This document shows, in pieces, positions 34,645-43,025 of a DNA stretch of 64,000 nucleotides. Position 1 is the first letter of the stretch; each line of letters opens with the position of its first letter. The stretch is from contig NZ_QMFY01000001.1 in the NCBI RefSeq assembly GCF_003286915.1, forward strand, positions 248,001-312,000, written 5' to 3'. The translations under genes were made by a program, and so were the position numbers. This DNA comes from Pseudochryseolinea flava. Lineage in GTDB: Bacteria; Bacteroidota; Bacteroidia; Cytophagales; Cyclobacteriaceae. A model generated the notes under the pieces. That model saw nothing but the letters and a program-made list of their open reading frames with translations, was not told where the DNA came from and ran no database searches.

Positions 34645-34652
34645 TAAAGGTA
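34645..34652 (-). promoter_or_regulatory. Probable -7 element of the DUF3667-hemB operon
   Basis: The minus strand reads TACCTTTA, one mismatch from TAnnTTTG, 24 nt upstream of the ATG at 34620. Confidence 0.4.
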
Positions 34653-34713
34653 CATCATCCGATAGATCAAAAAAAACCTGAATAGCATGACCTCCGTTTG
34701 ATAACCATCCCCA

Positions 34714-35664
34714 ATGAGCATGAAGAAATTATTGAAGAAACTCGCACTACTCATCGCAGCCGTATTTATTTTGATGAATGTTGTCGCCTACATCCACGCT
34801 TATCGTTTCACCCATTTTTCTACTACTGCGACAGCCCGAACGAAAGATCCTACTGAATTAACGATACTCGATAAATTGAAAGTGCTTTTTACTGGGATCG
34901 CCAATCCCCGGCCACTGCATCAAACAATCCCGAGCAATGCTTACGAGACGTTTTCAATCGCCAGTTCCGAAAAACTAGAATGCTGGCGTGCGCAAGTGCG
35001 TCACGCAAAGGGAACGGTTATTATGTTTCATGGCTATGCTGGTGAGAAATCATCGCTGCTGGAGCGTGCTGAAATTTTTCAATCCATGGGATTCAACACG
35101 ATACTCGTGGACTTTGGTGGCTCCGGTGGTTCCGCAGGAAATAGTACAACGATAGGCTTTGATGAAGCACAGCAAGTAAAAGATTGTTATGATTTTATCG
35201 CACAACAGTCGGAGCCGATAATTTTGTTCGGCACTTCGATGGGCGCAGCAGCGATTCTAAAAGCGATTGACGATTACAAGCTCAATGCAAACGCCGTCAT
35301 CCTGGAATGCCCTTTCGGATCTTTAGCAAAAACTGTTAGCGCACGTTTTACGATGATGAATGTTCCGCCATTTCCCATGTCTACGCTTCTTACTTTTTGG
35401 GGTGGCGTTCAGCATGGCTATTGGGCTTTTGGACACAATCCAATATCATATGCGAAGTCGGTCTCTATCCCTACTTTAATTCTCTATGGCGAACAAGACG
35501 AACGGGTAACACTCGAAGAATCGCAGGAGATCTATAAAAACTTAAACGGCCCTAAACGATTGGTCACCTATCCTCATGCAGGGCACAACGTGTTCTTGGT
35601 TGACAATCAAACTCGGTGGAAAAAAGATGTTACTGATTTCCTTCACCAATACAGTTCGCGTTAA
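34714..35664 (+). CDS. Alpha/beta hydrolase with N-terminal membrane anchor
   Basis: The 316-residue protein has one hydrophobic segment (residues about 8-27, LALLIAAVFILMNVVAYIHA). The hydrolase fold shows oxyanion region MFHGYAGEKSS, nucleophile elbow FGTSMGAAAI (Ser), acid region YGEQDERVT (Asp) and the catalytic His in YPHAGHNVFL. Homologues are hydrolases of unknown substrate (BAAT/Hydrolase_4-like). The catalytic domain is likely periplasmic or membrane-facing. It stands alone, convergent with the DUF2520 gene. Confidence 0.85.
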   Translation: MSMKKLLKKLALLIAAVFILMNVVAYIHAYRFTHFSTTATARTKDPTELTILDKLKVLFTGIANPRPLHQTIPSNAYETFSIASSEKLECWRAQVRHAKGTVIMFHGYAGEKSSLLERAEIFQSMGFNTILVDFGGSGGSAGNSTTIGFDEAQQVKDCYDFIAQQSEPIILFGTSMGAAAILKAIDDYKLNANAVILECPFGSLAKTVSARFTMMNVPPFPMSTLLTFWGGVQHGYWAFGHNPISYAKSVSIPTLILYGEQDERVTLEESQEIYKNLNGPKRLVTYPHAGHNVFLVDNQTRWKKDVTDFLHQYSSR

Positions 35665-35679
35665 CGCATAGCCAGTCCG

Positions 35680-36465
35680 TTATTGATGATAGGTATTCAC
35701 GATATGCTGACTTACCACTTTATATATGTCCGAAACCTCCTCGTCTTCATTTAAGAATTCCATATGACGATCTAAAATCTCCAGGTCACCTCTTCGGGCC
35801 GGGCCTGTCTGCGCTTTTTGAGGTCCTATTTCCAACCCCTTGTTTAATGTCTCGGCAATGAGCGGTTTGAGAAGATCAAAACTAAGGCGATGATGTTCCA
35901 TTATATTTTCCGCTATGGTGAACATATGGTTCGTAAAATTGGAAGCAAACACCGCAGCAACATGGAGCGCCTTTCGATCATCGGAAGATATTTTCAATAC
36001 CTTCTTACTTATCGCTTTGCCCATCGCAAGCAATATTTTTTCAGTATCAACATCTTCGCTTTCTACAAAAAATGGCACGTGCTGAAAATCGATCAGTTTA
36101 CCTTTGGTAAAGGTCTGCAAGGGATAGAATACGCCGACCTTCGTTGTTGGCGCATAACCCAAAGCACTCAGCGGTTGGCTACCTGATGTATGTACCAAAA
36201 TTGCGTCGTGAGGTAACTTCAAATCGCGCACTACGTCTTGAATAGCATCGTCAGCAACGGCAATGATAAAAATCTTAGACGTGCTCTCAGAAAAATCAAG
36301 CGTGGGATTGACTTCAGCTTCATATAATTTATCGACAATAGCAGCAGCATGTTTTTCATTTCTGCTGTAAACTTCACGGACGGCAAACTCTGTGTTGTCA
36401 AGCGCGGGTGCTAAATGCCATGCTACATTTCCTGCACCAATAAAAGATACTGTCGTCGATTTCAT
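35680..36465 (-). CDS. Rossmann-like and DUF2520 domain protein
   Basis: The product has about 261 residues from the ATG at 36465 (MKSTTVSFIGAGNVAWHLAP); the longer open frame upstream is not supported. The N-terminus is a NAD(P)-type Rossmann fold (GAGNVAWHL), followed by VHTSGSQPLSALGY and the C-terminal DUF2520 helical domain (ALHVAAVFASNFTNHMF). It belongs to the 6-phosphogluconate-dehydrogenase-like fold, probably an oxidoreductase of unknown substrate. A near-match promoter TACTTTTA lies at 36473-36480 on the minus strand. prmC is upstream on the same strand, 73 nt away. Confidence 0.88.
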   Translation of the reverse strand: MKSTTVSFIGAGNVAWHLAPALDNTEFAVREVYSRNEKHAAAIVDKLYEAEVNPTLDFSESTSKIFIIAVADDAIQDVVRDLKLPHDAILVHTSGSQPLSALGYAPTTKVGVFYPLQTFTKGKLIDFQHVPFFVESEDVDTEKILLAMGKAISKKVLKISSDDRKALHVAAVFASNFTNHMFTIAENIMEHHRLSFDLLKPLIAETLNKGLEIGPQKAQTGPARRGDLEILDRHMEFLNEDEEVSDIYKVVSQHIVNTYHQ

Positions 36466-36538
36466 AGTGCGGTAAAAGTATATAGAAATGCTGAACCGTT
36501 TTTTAATTCTTTGATTCAAATCGGCAACACCGTCGGAA

Positions 36539-37405
36539 TCACTGTTGAGGGTCGATGAACAGCCCGGACACAAATCGATCCTTACCGCTGGCATCCTTGT
36601 GGATGTTTACGTCGACGAATCCCGCTCGCTGCATGCATTGTGCCACTTCTTTCCCAAAACGTTCGTTGATTTCAAACCATAGACTTCCGTTAGTTTTCAG
36701 CATCAACTTCGATTTGTCAGTAATGACATCGTAAAAGAGCAGCGGGTTCTTATCGTCAACAAACAAAGCCAAATGCGGTTCATGATCGACTACATTCGAA
36801 TGCATTGCTGATTTTTCTTCATACGCTATGTACGGTGGATTACTGACTACGATATCAAGGTCGCTGAGTACAGGTTGCTCGTGAAGAATATCACATTGCA
36901 TAAAGTTCACAACAGCGTTTAACCACTCTGCATTTCGTCTCGCGGTAGCCAGTGCTTGGTCGCTAATATCAATTGCTGAAACCTTTGCGTGTTTATGCTC
37001 AAGGTTCAGCGTTATGGGAATACAACCGCTCCCTGTTCCAATGTCTAAAATGTTAAGTTGGCGTTCGTCTTTGGCATGGGTCGATAAAATCAAATGAACA
37101 AGTTCTTCCGTTTCGGGTCTCGGAATAAGCACTGATGGATTGACGAAAAAGTATCGGCCGTAGAACAAGCTTTTCCCAAGGATGTACTGCACAGGCTCAT
37201 GGTCATTGATCCGTTGTGCGATCTGTGACAGTTTACTCGTTGTGAACGCGTCTGCAGGAATAGACTTTCCCAGCAAGATATCTGTTCGTGAGAGATCAAA
37301 TTGCGCTTCGAACACCAAGTATGCCAACGCTGTTATTTCATCACGGCTTTCCGGAAGTGTTATTTCTTTTATGAAATCATCAAACAGTATTTTGGAATTC
37401 TTCAT
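36539..37405 (-). CDS. prmC: Peptide chain release factor N5-glutamine methyltransferase
   Basis: This is a 288-residue PrmC/HemK, which methylates the GGQ glutamine of release factors RF1 and RF2. The N-terminal helical domain (residues 1-85) is followed by SAM motif I ILDIGTGSGCIPITLNL and the catalytic motif VSNPPYI. The start MKNSKILFDDFIKEI at 37405 is chosen; a frame start ten codons upstream lacks family similarity and would overlap ribD. It is divergent from ribD with 29 nt between. Confidence 0.95.
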   Translation of the reverse strand: MKNSKILFDDFIKEITLPESRDEITALAYLVFEAQFDLSRTDILLGKSIPADAFTTSKLSQIAQRINDHEPVQYILGKSLFYGRYFFVNPSVLIPRPETEELVHLILSTHAKDERQLNILDIGTGSGCIPITLNLEHKHAKVSAIDISDQALATARRNAEWLNAVVNFMQCDILHEQPVLSDLDIVVSNPPYIAYEEKSAMHSNVVDHEPHLALFVDDKNPLLFYDVITDKSKLMLKTNGSLWFEINERFGKEVAQCMQRAGFVDVNIHKDASGKDRFVSGLFIDPQQ

Positions 37406-37434
37406 GGGTTGGCAATCTTTGCAATAATACGCCA

Positions 37435-38472
37435 ATGAAGAAAGACAATCATCGCGAACACGAAATTTTCATGCGCCGCGCCTTAGAACTTGCCGGTCGT
37501 GGACGCGGTAAGGTGAGCCCTAATCCATTGGTTGGTTGTGTGATCGTTCACGATGGGCGAATTATTGGCGAAGGATGGCACCAGCAATACGGCGGACCTC
37601 ATGCCGAAGTCAATGCTATCGCATCGGTTCAAGAAAAAGCGTTGTTAACAACCAGTACAGCGTACGTAACATTGGAACCTTGTTCGCATTTTGGGAAAAC
37701 ACCACCTTGCGCCGATTTACTTATCCGCGAGAAAATTCAAAAAGTAGTGATTGCCAACGTTGATATCAATCCACTTGTTTCTGGTGCAGGTATTCGAAAA
37801 CTACGTGCCGCTGGAATTGAAGTCATCACGGGCATTTTAGATCACGAAGCAAAAGAATTAAATAAGCGCTTCTTTACTGCTATTTCAAAAAATCGTCCGT
37901 ACATCATTTTAAAGTGGGCACAAACAACAGACGGTTTCGTAGCGCGAGAAAATTACGACTCAAAATGGATTAGTAATGAATATTCGAGGCAACTCGTACA
38001 CCGATGGCGGACGGAAGAGGATGCCATTCTGGTCGGCATGAAAACCGCGCAACACGACAACCCCCAATTAAACGTACGCGATTGGACAGGTCGGAACCCA
38101 ACACGTGTTGTCATTGATCGGTTTTTAAAATTAAGTCTGAAGCTCAATCTTTTTGACGGCACTCAGAAGACCATCTGCTACAACGTATTGCTGCATGAGG
38201 AGCGTGACAACAACTTGCGCATTCGTATTGCTGAAGAGAATTTTCTACCTGAGATGTTACAGGATCTTCATAAGCGAAAACTTCACTCATTAATTGTCGA
38301 AGGTGGATCACAAACACTATCGGCATTCATTGCATTGAATCTGTGGGATGAAGCACGCGTTTTTGTTTCTCCGCAGCGTTTTCAAAAGGGAATTGCTGCG
38401 CCAATAATCAAAGGAGAAACGCATTTTCAACAAATTGCAACAGATGTATTGCAAGTGATTTACAATCGCTAG
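37435..38472 (+). CDS. ribD: Bifunctional riboflavin biosynthesis deaminase/reductase
   Basis: The 345-residue enzyme performs the deaminase and reductase steps of riboflavin synthesis. The deaminase domain (1-145) has zinc-site HAEVNAI and PCSHFGKTPPCADLLI. The reductase domain starts near 150 (ILKWAQTTDGFVA, GMKTAQHDNPQLN). Length is normal for RibD. A candidate -7 box AATCTTTG (one mismatch) lies at 37414-37421, giving a very short leader. It abuts the convergent amidotransferase gene without spacing. Confidence 0.96.
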   Translation: MKKDNHREHEIFMRRALELAGRGRGKVSPNPLVGCVIVHDGRIIGEGWHQQYGGPHAEVNAIASVQEKALLTTSTAYVTLEPCSHFGKTPPCADLLIREKIQKVVIANVDINPLVSGAGIRKLRAAGIEVITGILDHEAKELNKRFFTAISKNRPYIILKWAQTTDGFVARENYDSKWISNEYSRQLVHRWRTEEDAILVGMKTAQHDNPQLNVRDWTGRNPTRVVIDRFLKLSLKLNLFDGTQKTICYNVLLHEERDNNLRIRIAEENFLPEMLQDLHKRKLHSLIVEGGSQTLSAFIALNLWDEARVFVSPQRFQKGIAAPIIKGETHFQQIATDVLQVIYNR

Positions 38473-39177
38473 TTACGCGTCAAAAGAACATTCATGAAGA
38501 AAGTCTAATACCAACGGATTGGGTTGTTCGAACGACGATACCAACGGTGGCTGAAACAATGTGCCGCGATAAAAACGATGCGCCTTTAATTCGAAAGCGC
38601 GAGCTTCTCCTGTAGGTGAAAACGCTGTGAACACAAATGGATATTGATTGATCATGCGTTGGTGAACAGGATTCACACCGTAATTGCAGTTAAAGTGCCC
38701 GGTGATCTTATTGGTTTGTAAGATCTTGTAAAGCCAAGAATCGAGATCGGTGATATGAACTTCCTCTTGTTGTCCCTTCAGCGAACAGCTTAATTTAGAT
38801 ACGATAAGTTGCTCTGCATTTGGATCACTTTCTTCATGAGCGGCATTTTTAATACCGATTACATGCTGAGCATATTCGATCACCATGTATTGAAACCCAC
38901 CACATGTTCCCATGGCAGGAAAGTTATTTTCTCTACTCCAACGAATGGCCTCGTACACGCCATCATCGTTGAGGTAGGGCGAACCTGGGGTGAACCAAAA
39001 TCCTTTATAAGGATTGTCGGCAAGAAAAAAACTATTTACCTCCTTTGTTGGAACCCACTCCGCTACTAATTCAAAATGTAGTTTCTTTCGGCAATGTTCA
39101 ATACAATCATTTAGCGCGACGTGTGTATGTTTATTCGCGCTGAAATCGCCAATCAGTCCGACATGAATTCGTTTCAT
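38473..39177 (-). CDS. CTP synthase glutaminase-domain-like protein with altered triad
   Basis: The 234-residue protein aligns along its length to the C-terminal class I amidotransferase domain of CTP synthase: GLIGDFSANK at the start, FPAMGTCGGFQYMVIEYAQH around the nucleophile (Cys92), and AFELKAHRFYRGTLFQPPL at the end. In active CTP synthase the last segment holds FHPE with catalytic His and Glu; here it reads FQPP (residues 208-211). It has no synthetase domain. It corresponds to the family annotated as CTP synthase C-terminal region-related (seleno)protein, in which the Cys can be selenocysteine. Here the codon is Cys. Function is unknown, and glutaminase activity is doubtful. Confidence 0.8.
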   Translation of the reverse strand: MKRIHVGLIGDFSANKHTHVALNDCIEHCRKKLHFELVAEWVPTKEVNSFFLADNPYKGFWFTPGSPYLNDDGVYEAIRWSRENNFPAMGTCGGFQYMVIEYAQHVIGIKNAAHEESDPNAEQLIVSKLSCSLKGQQEEVHITDLDSWLYKILQTNKITGHFNCNYGVNPVHQRMINQYPFVFTAFSPTGEARAFELKAHRFYRGTLFQPPLVSSFEQPNPLVLDFLHECSFDA

Positions 39178-39224
39178 TGTTTATTTTTAATGGAAATTAC
39201 GGTTTCAAATTATTTAAAAAGCCT

Positions 39225-39590
39225 ATGACACCGAAAAAAGTTATCATCGCCGACAAAATGAATCAGTTCAGTGATCACTGGAACCCTCGTGTGATTGGTG
39301 AACTTAACGGCCAGCAAGTCAGAGCTGTAAAGCTGAAGGGGGAATTTGTATGGCATGACCACGACCACGAAGATGAACTTTTTCTCGTGATCAAGGGTAT
39401 ACTTAAGATGGAGTTCCGTGACCGAACTGAAACAATCTATCCAGGAGAATTCATTATTGTGCCACGCAAAACAGAACATCGACCTGTGGCCGACGAAGAA
39501 GTAGAGCTGTTACTCTTTGAACCCGCATCGACAGTAAACACTGGAAATGTTGTCGATGAAAGAACAAGAACTACCTTGCAGAAGATTTAA
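39225..39590 (+). CDS. Cupin-domain protein
   Basis: The product has about 121 residues from the ATG at 39225 (MTPKKVIIADKMNQFSDHW). The open frame upstream is not supported. The cupin motif 1 reads WHDHDHEDELFLVIKG with three His and one Glu as metal ligands. Motif 2, YPGEFIIVPRKTEHRP, gives the last His. It is a small single-domain metal-binding cupin of unknown substrate. It lies 11 nt upstream of the GAF-domain gene, so the two are co-transcribed. Confidence 0.85.
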   Translation: MTPKKVIIADKMNQFSDHWNPRVIGELNGQQVRAVKLKGEFVWHDHDHEDELFLVIKGILKMEFRDRTETIYPGEFIIVPRKTEHRPVADEEVELLLFEPASTVNTGNVVDERTRTTLQKI

Positions 39591-39601
39591 CGAATTGATT
39601 T

Positions 39602-40087
39602 ATGGCTGAAGAACTTATTGTGTCGACAACGGCAGACAAAGAAACGAAATACAACACGCTACTTCCACAGATAGAAGCCTTGGTAGCTGAAGAACCTGAT
39701 ATGGTTGCCAATCTTTCGAACATCGCGGCTGCGCTCAAACAAACGATGAATTTTTTCTGGGTAGGTTTTTACCTCGTCAAAAACGACCAACTTGTGCTGG
39801 GTCCATTCCAAGGGCCTATTGCTTGCACAAGAATCAATTTTGGGAAAGGCGTATGCGGTACTTCTTGGAAAGAAAAGAAGACGATTCTTGTGCCTGATGT
39901 TGAACTCTTTCCTGGACATATTGCATGTAATTCCGCATCAAAGTCTGAAATCGTATTGCCTGCCTTTAAGAATAATGAGGTTGCCCTTGTTCTCGATGTC
40001 GATAGCGACGCCTTAAATGATTTTGACCAGGTCGACCAAGTCGCGTTGGAAAAATTAATGCGGATCATTGAAAGATTTGTCCTCTAA
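39602..40087 (+). CDS. msrC: Free methionine-(R)-sulfoxide reductase, GAF fold
   Basis: This 161-residue GAF-domain enzyme reduces free methionine-R-sulfoxide. Three conserved cysteines fit the fRMsr family: Cys75 (GPIACTRI), Cys85 (GKGVCGTSW) and Cys109 (GHIACNSASKSEIVLP). The length and the FFWVGFYLV start of the GAF fold match the family. It follows a cupin gene by 11 nt. The role is oxidative-damage repair in the cytoplasm. Confidence 0.9.
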   Translation: MAEELIVSTTADKETKYNTLLPQIEALVAEEPDMVANLSNIAAALKQTMNFFWVGFYLVKNDQLVLGPFQGPIACTRINFGKGVCGTSWKEKKTILVPDVELFPGHIACNSASKSEIVLPAFKNNEVALVLDVDSDALNDFDQVDQVALEKLMRIIERFVL

Positions 40088-40152
40088 CCATTTCCTTAAT
40101 GTTGTAATGGAAGCGTCGTTAGAGCGACTCATACCATATTCACTTGTCCGTC

Positions 40153-41940
40153 ATGAATTCAAAAGACCTTCACGCGTTTTACACAGAAAGGGAAGAACGC
40201 TTTTCGCTCTCGCTCAAAGACATCACCAGCAAGATCAATGTTGTTTCTAACATCAGGTTGACGACGGCAGTATTATTTCTGGGATGCATATACCTTGCGC
40301 TCACCAAAAGCACTTCGTTCTTTTACCTTTTGCCAGTACTCCTCATTGCGTTTGTATGGATGATCTTCAAGCACGCACAACTTTTTAAACAAAAGGTTCA
40401 TCTTGAAAATCTTGTCGCGATCAATGCGCGCGAACTAAAACTTCTTGAAAATCAGTATGAGAAAATATATTCAGGCGCTGAGTTCAATGACCCAACTCAT
40501 CCGTATGCGCATGATTTGGATTTGTTTGGTGAAGGTTCATTTTTCCAAGCCGTTAATCGATGCAATACAATTCAAGGCAAGCATAAATTTGCGCATGGAT
40601 TAAAGACACCGCTTCAGCACAAGCAAGCCATCATCGCGCGTCAGGCGGCTATCAAGGAACTAAGCCACCGCGTAGACTTTCGTCAGCATGTTGCTGCTGC
40701 AGGAAATGAAACTGAAGAAGAACGTGGCGACTACGATGAACTGTTGGCTTGGCTCAAGCAACAGCCTTTCGTTTATTCAAAGAAAGGATTTAAATTTTTA
40801 CTCGTCATCATCCCCGCGATTACGACCGTGGCCGTGGCTGGAGCATTCTTCAATCCGTGGGTGAAGACGCTGGCAATTCTGTTGGCGATTTTTCAATGGG
40901 GCTTTTTAGGAATCTACATCAAACGTGTCAATGCCTTTCATGAGAGTATTGGAAGAAAACGCGGCATCCTCGAAAAGTACGCGCATGTACTTCACTTCTT
41001 GCAGCGGGAAAAATTTGAGTCGCCCGTTCTCACTGGGCTCACAAACAACGCACAACAGGCGGATCAAAAACTAAAACACCTTGCAAACTTAGTAGGATCA
41101 TTCAACGCCAGATCAAATGCGCTAACAAGCATCTTCGTCAACAGTATTTTGATGTATGATCTGCAATACGTCTACCGGCTAGAACGTTGGCGTTCAGAAA
41201 ACGAAAATAATCTTCGGCGATGGTTAGAAGCAGTAAGCGACATCGAAGTGCTAAATACATGGGCAACATATGCTTTTAATCATCAGCAATTTGTTTATGC
41301 CGACATCAGCGAAAACCTCGCGTTAAGCGCACATGAACTGGGACATCCGTTAATTGAACCGACGTCGTGCGTAACAAACAATGTCCAACTTGGTGAAGGA
41401 GAAAGTATTTTGATTATTACCGGCGCAAACATGGCGGGAAAAAGTACATTCTTGCGAACTGTCGGAATCAACATTGTGATTGCGCTGAATGGTGCGCCTG
41501 TATTTGCAACAAAGTTTAACTGTCCGTTGATACTTCTGCAGACCGGCATGCGCACAGCGGATTCGTTGAAAGATCATCAGTCGTACTTCTATGCAGAATT
41601 AAACCGGCTTAAATCAATTGTCGACCAACTTCGTAGCAAATTACCATTGCTTATTTTATTGGATGAAATCTTGAAAGGCACAAACTCCACCGATAAACAA
41701 GCCGGATCGATAGCGCTGGTGAAGCAATTGATACCACACCATTGCTTGGCGATGATTGCCACACACGATCTTGCATTGGGCGAGCTCGAAATTGAATTCC
41801 CCGATCATGTTAAAAATTTTCATTTCGAACCCAACATCGAAAACGATCAACTATCATTCGACTACAAGTTGAAACGCGGTATTGCCGAAAAAATGAACGC
41901 TACTTTCTTGATGAAAAAAATGGGTATCATCCCTAATTAA
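40153..41940 (+). CDS. Membrane-associated MutS-like ATPase
   Basis: The protein of about 595 residues starts MNSKDLHAFYTEREER at the ATG 40153. Two pairs of hydrophobic segments are predicted (about 35-75 and 215-265). The C-terminal third is a MutS ATPase: Walker A GANMAGKSTFLRTVGI, Walker B LLILLDEILKGTNSTDK, and ATHDLALGELE. It lacks the mismatch-recognition domain, so it is not MutS1, and it lacks a Smr domain, so it is not MutS2. This membrane-anchored MutS-like family is frequent in Bacteroidota and its role is not known. It follows msrC by 65 nt. Confidence 0.85.
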   Translation: MNSKDLHAFYTEREERFSLSLKDITSKINVVSNIRLTTAVLFLGCIYLALTKSTSFFYLLPVLLIAFVWMIFKHAQLFKQKVHLENLVAINARELKLLENQYEKIYSGAEFNDPTHPYAHDLDLFGEGSFFQAVNRCNTIQGKHKFAHGLKTPLQHKQAIIARQAAIKELSHRVDFRQHVAAAGNETEEERGDYDELLAWLKQQPFVYSKKGFKFLLVIIPAITTVAVAGAFFNPWVKTLAILLAIFQWGFLGIYIKRVNAFHESIGRKRGILEKYAHVLHFLQREKFESPVLTGLTNNAQQADQKLKHLANLVGSFNARSNALTSIFVNSILMYDLQYVYRLERWRSENENNLRRWLEAVSDIEVLNTWATYAFNHQQFVYADISENLALSAHELGHPLIEPTSCVTNNVQLGEGESILIITGANMAGKSTFLRTVGINIVIALNGAPVFATKFNCPLILLQTGMRTADSLKDHQSYFYAELNRLKSIVDQLRSKLPLLILLDEILKGTNSTDKQAGSIALVKQLIPHHCLAMIATHDLALGELEIEFPDHVKNFHFEPNIENDQLSFDYKLKRGIAEKMNATFLMKKMGIIPN

Positions 41941-41968
41941 AAGGTCGTATGTTCATTATAGCTTAGAA

Positions 41969-41992
41969 AAAAGAAATCACCCGAAAACGGGT
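41969..41992 (-). terminator. Rho-independent terminator, minus strand
   Basis: ATCACCCG-4 nt-CGGGTGAT is a perfect 8-bp stem. Read on the minus strand it is followed by TTCTTTTTT. It lies about 70 nt beyond the stop of the lipoprotein gene at 42063, which it most likely terminates. On the plus strand it could also block readthrough from the MutS-like gene, but no T-tract follows. Confidence 0.75.
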
Positions 41993-42062
41993 GATCCTAT
42001 GATTGTGATTGATGGTAGAGCTTACGTTACTTATTATCAAAAAGCGCCATGGTGATGAGTGA

Positions 42063-42998
42063 CTACTGATTATCGAAACGCAGAACAATGTGGTAAGACT
42101 CTACGCCTGTTAGTACCACCTCTACATCTCCTGTGCCATCAATATTTGCGCGCTTAATAACTTTGTTTGTTGGTTCTGTCCAATAAATTTTTCCTGAACC
42201 CAGGTCTACTGCAATACCAGCAGGGCGTGTAATATTGTCTTCGTCATCATAAATCATTTGATACGCCAATGACTGACCGTTGCCCACTGCCAACGTATTG
42301 AGTGTTTCGTCTGCCCAATAAACATTTTGGGAACGATCGTCAAAGAAAATCTGTGATGGATTTCTAAGCAAATAACTTTGCGCGAATAATCTGGACGGGC
42401 GTGTTGTTGTCATATTTCCAAGCGGGTTGACATAATATACACCTGCATATTGGCCAAAATCAGAAAAGAAAAAACCTTTAGTCTCATTATTCCAGGCCAT
42501 CCCATAACTGTAGGTCAACACTTCTGCAGAGTCGTACATCTCATTCACGCTTGCAGATCCATCTTGGCTTCCTTTACTCAGTCGGCCTGTACCAGAGTTC
42601 GCCCAATACAAATCATTTGTTTCCGGATCGAACGTAACGGCAGTAGGCTCGTATACTGAGCTGTCACCGTTAGACAATTCATACAACACGTCGAGTGCGC
42701 CTGAACCATCGAGATTGAAGCGAACAATTCTATGCTTCAATTCTTCGGCTGCATACACTTTACCATTCACAAAATCGATAGCGATTCCAGCAACCGTATC
42801 CAATCCATCGGTTTCATCCATGATGGTTGTTGCCGTGTTCAAATTATTTAAATCAACAACGCCAACTTTCTTTCCACCAAAATCAGAAAAATATAAAGAC
42901 GTAGCCTTCGGATAGGGTTGTTCGCCATCGTCGTTACTACATGATGTAAATACCACAACGACAGCAAGAAGACAGATAATGGACCAGCTAAATTTCAT
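42063..42998 (-). CDS. YWTD-type beta-propeller lipoprotein
   Basis: The 311-residue secreted lipoprotein has a signal peptide with lipobox VFTSC (Cys20), then acidic NDDGEQ. Repeats such as YFSDFGGKKVGVVDLNN, YWANSGTGRLSK, YWADETLNTLAV and IYWTEPTNKVIKRANIDG are the LDL-receptor class B (YWTD) type and form a six-blade propeller. This suggests an extracellular binding or scaffolding role. It follows the cysteine desulfurase gene on the same strand by 27 nt and shares its transcript. The function is not otherwise indicated. Confidence 0.85.
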   Translation of the reverse strand: MKFSWSIICLLAVVVVFTSCSNDDGEQPYPKATSLYFSDFGGKKVGVVDLNNLNTATTIMDETDGLDTVAGIAIDFVNGKVYAAEELKHRIVRFNLDGSGALDVLYELSNGDSSVYEPTAVTFDPETNDLYWANSGTGRLSKGSQDGSASVNEMYDSAEVLTYSYGMAWNNETKGFFFSDFGQYAGVYYVNPLGNMTTTRPSRLFAQSYLLRNPSQIFFDDRSQNVYWADETLNTLAVGNGQSLAYQMIYDDEDNITRPAGIAVDLGSGKIYWTEPTNKVIKRANIDGTGDVEVVLTGVESYHIVLRFDNQ

Positions 42999-43025
42999 GA
43001 TATGGATACGAATTGATTAATAGTG

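Noticed and set aside
40153-41940. Annotating as mismatch-repair mutS or mutS2
   Set aside because: No mismatch-recognition domain, no Smr domain, and membrane helices are present, so only the ATPase similarity is supported.
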